DNA from: Harmothoe impar
Lineage: Eukaryota; Annelida; Polychaeta; Phyllodocida; Polynoidae
Reading direction: 5' to 3'
Assembly (NCBI GenBank): GCA_947462335.1
Contig: OX381708.1
Span: 3,162,001-3,226,000 of the forward strand
Length of the DNA stretch: 64,000 bases
Shown here: one piece after another, positions 62,935 to 64,000 of the stretch
Layout: every line of letters starts with the position of its first letter
Numbering within the stretch: position 1 is the stretch's first letter
Notes under the pieces: model-generated
The model's input: only the letters and a program-made list of their open reading frames with translations
The model's database searches: none
What the model was told of the DNA's origin: nothing
Program-made: the position numbers and the translations under genes

Positions 62935-63473
62935 GGGGACGTGACATTGAGAGAGGTGACATGACGATGAGAGAGGTGACATGACAATGAGAGAGGTGAC
63001 ATGGTGATGAGAGAGGTGACATGACGATGAGAAAGGTGACATGACGATGAGAAAGGTGATATGGCGATGAGAGAGGTGACATGACGATGAGAGAGGTGAC
63101 ATGACGATGAGAGAGGTGACATGACGATGAGAAAGGTGATATGGCGATGAGAGAGGTGACATGACGATGAGAAAGGTGACATGACAATGAGAGAGGTGAC
63201 ATGACAATGAGAGAGGTGACATGGCGATGAGAGAGGTGACATGACAATGAGAGTGGTGACATGACGATGAGAAAGGTGACATGACGATGAGAGAGGTGAC
63301 ATGACGATGAGAGAGGTGACATGACGATGAGGGAGGTGACATGACGATAAGAAAGGTGACATGACGATGAGAGAGGTGACATGACGATGAGAGAGGTGAC
63401 ATGACAATGAGAAAGGTGACATGACAATGAGAGAGGTGACATGACAATGAGAGAGGTGACATGACAATGAGAA
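62935..63473 (-). repeat. 20-bp minisatellite, array 2
   Basis: About 27 copies of the same 20-bp unit as array 1. It is more homogeneous, mostly GACATGACGATGAGAGAGGT. Frames across it are artefacts. Confidence 0.9.
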
Positions 63474-64000
63474 ATATGGTTTCTGAATTATGTCTGTTTG
63501 ATTACAGAGACTGCTGCCCCCCTCCCCTGTGATGGGGGGGGGTCATCTAGATTCCCATATTTCACTTGCGTTAGTTTTCCTATTGATTGTGGGCCCTAGT
63601 CTCTAATATTTCATTGATAAATACATTTCATTAGAAATTTCAGTGCTATTTTCTAAAATATTTTGATATTCTAAAATGTAAGAAAACGATTTCTCTATGT
63701 AAACAGGTGTGTTATATTTCAGACTGTCAGAACTGTCGTCTGTAGGGGATGTCATAGCCTCCTACCTGTAGTGGACATAACAACTTAAGTTACCTCAGCA
63801 TGAAACAAGTTGACAATTCACACTACAAATTAGACAGGGTAAAAAAAATCTGAAAAAAACAACAAATTCTGTGCTTTTCAACATAACATTGATGAATCTA
63901 TTTTGTTCATCAGCAGAATTTGAAAGATTTTTGAATGTAAAATCTGAATTTTATCCAAAAACAATGTGTGTGTCATATTTCAGACTGTCAGACCTGTCGT
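63474..64000 (+). repeat. GPCR tandem unit 3, start only
   Basis: It matches the first about 530 bp of units 1 and 2, including both TATATTTCAGACTGTCAG-type segments, up to the window end. A third receptor copy is expected roughly 0.6 kb beyond the window. Confidence 0.7.

Larger units (their letters stand above)
59005..63473 (+). repeat. GPCR tandem unit 2 (about 4.5 kb)
   Basis: Homologous to unit 1 throughout. It is about 0.75 kb longer, mainly because of the MITE at 62053-62780. Confidence 0.75.

Noticed and set aside
58394..63467. Three-phase open frames of repeating SHRHVTSLIVMSPLS-type peptides
   Set aside because: Produced by the 20-bp minisatellite; being open in several phases at once argues against coding.

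Overview
The window is animal nuclear DNA, not bacterial. Host genes are split by GT/AG introns, there are minisatellites, MITEs, LTR remnants and a tRNA-derived repeat, and the host genes (a secreted cysteine-rich GCC2/GCC3-type repeat protein and a tandem GPCR family) are of kinds expanded in marine invertebrate deuterostomes. A lancelet, echinoderm or hemichordate is my best guess, made on style rather than a diagnostic gene.

Layout. 1-6.3 kb is a repeat mosaic: an LTR remnant, a GPCR 3' fragment, 18-bp and 23-bp minisatellites, duplicated blocks and MITEs. 6301-14986 is a complete 8.7-kb giant palindrome flanked by a 6-bp target duplication (GATACC). Each arm carries one copy of a 288-residue gene I do not recognise. 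15.6-16.1 kb is a solo LTR. 16775-21459 (minus strand) is a seven-exon gene (gene 1) for a secreted protein with six cysteine-rich modules; its exon 3 is decayed. 21.5-26.5 kb is repeats. 26587-52524 (minus strand) is a paralogue (gene 2) with the same seven-exon plan, split inside exon 6 by a 21,268-bp Polinton/Maverick (27322-48589). 53-55.3 kb is repeats and unassigned DNA. 55.3-64 kb is a tandem array of a GPCR unit: two intact receptor genes and the start of a third unit.

The Polinton has 392-bp terminal inverted repeats, a CTCCCT target duplication and a recognisable virion set: packaging ATPase, retroviral-type integrase with chromodomain, penton-like minor capsid protein, pVI-like protein, double-jelly-roll major capsid protein and adenovirus-type protease. 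It looks dead. No DNA polymerase B is visible, a small conserved-type gene has a one-base frameshift, the integrase gene is split by a 2.7-kb DNA transposon (28-bp TIRs, TGAA target duplication), and a second copy of the giant palindrome (31527-40260, 67 bp short at its right end) sits where one or more genes are missing.

The most interesting feature is the relation between the palindromes and the Polinton. They share the same 392-bp ends, the same 6-bp target-duplication length and a related promoter and upstream module, yet each palindrome is only one Polinton-type end duplicated head to head. That is the structure expected of a snap-back or defective genome from protein-primed replication, or of a satellite that borrows Polinton functions. 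The 288-residue protein, kept open in all four arms, may be a satellite gene. The two arms of each palindrome share variants that distinguish it from the other palindrome, so arms are formed or homogenised together.
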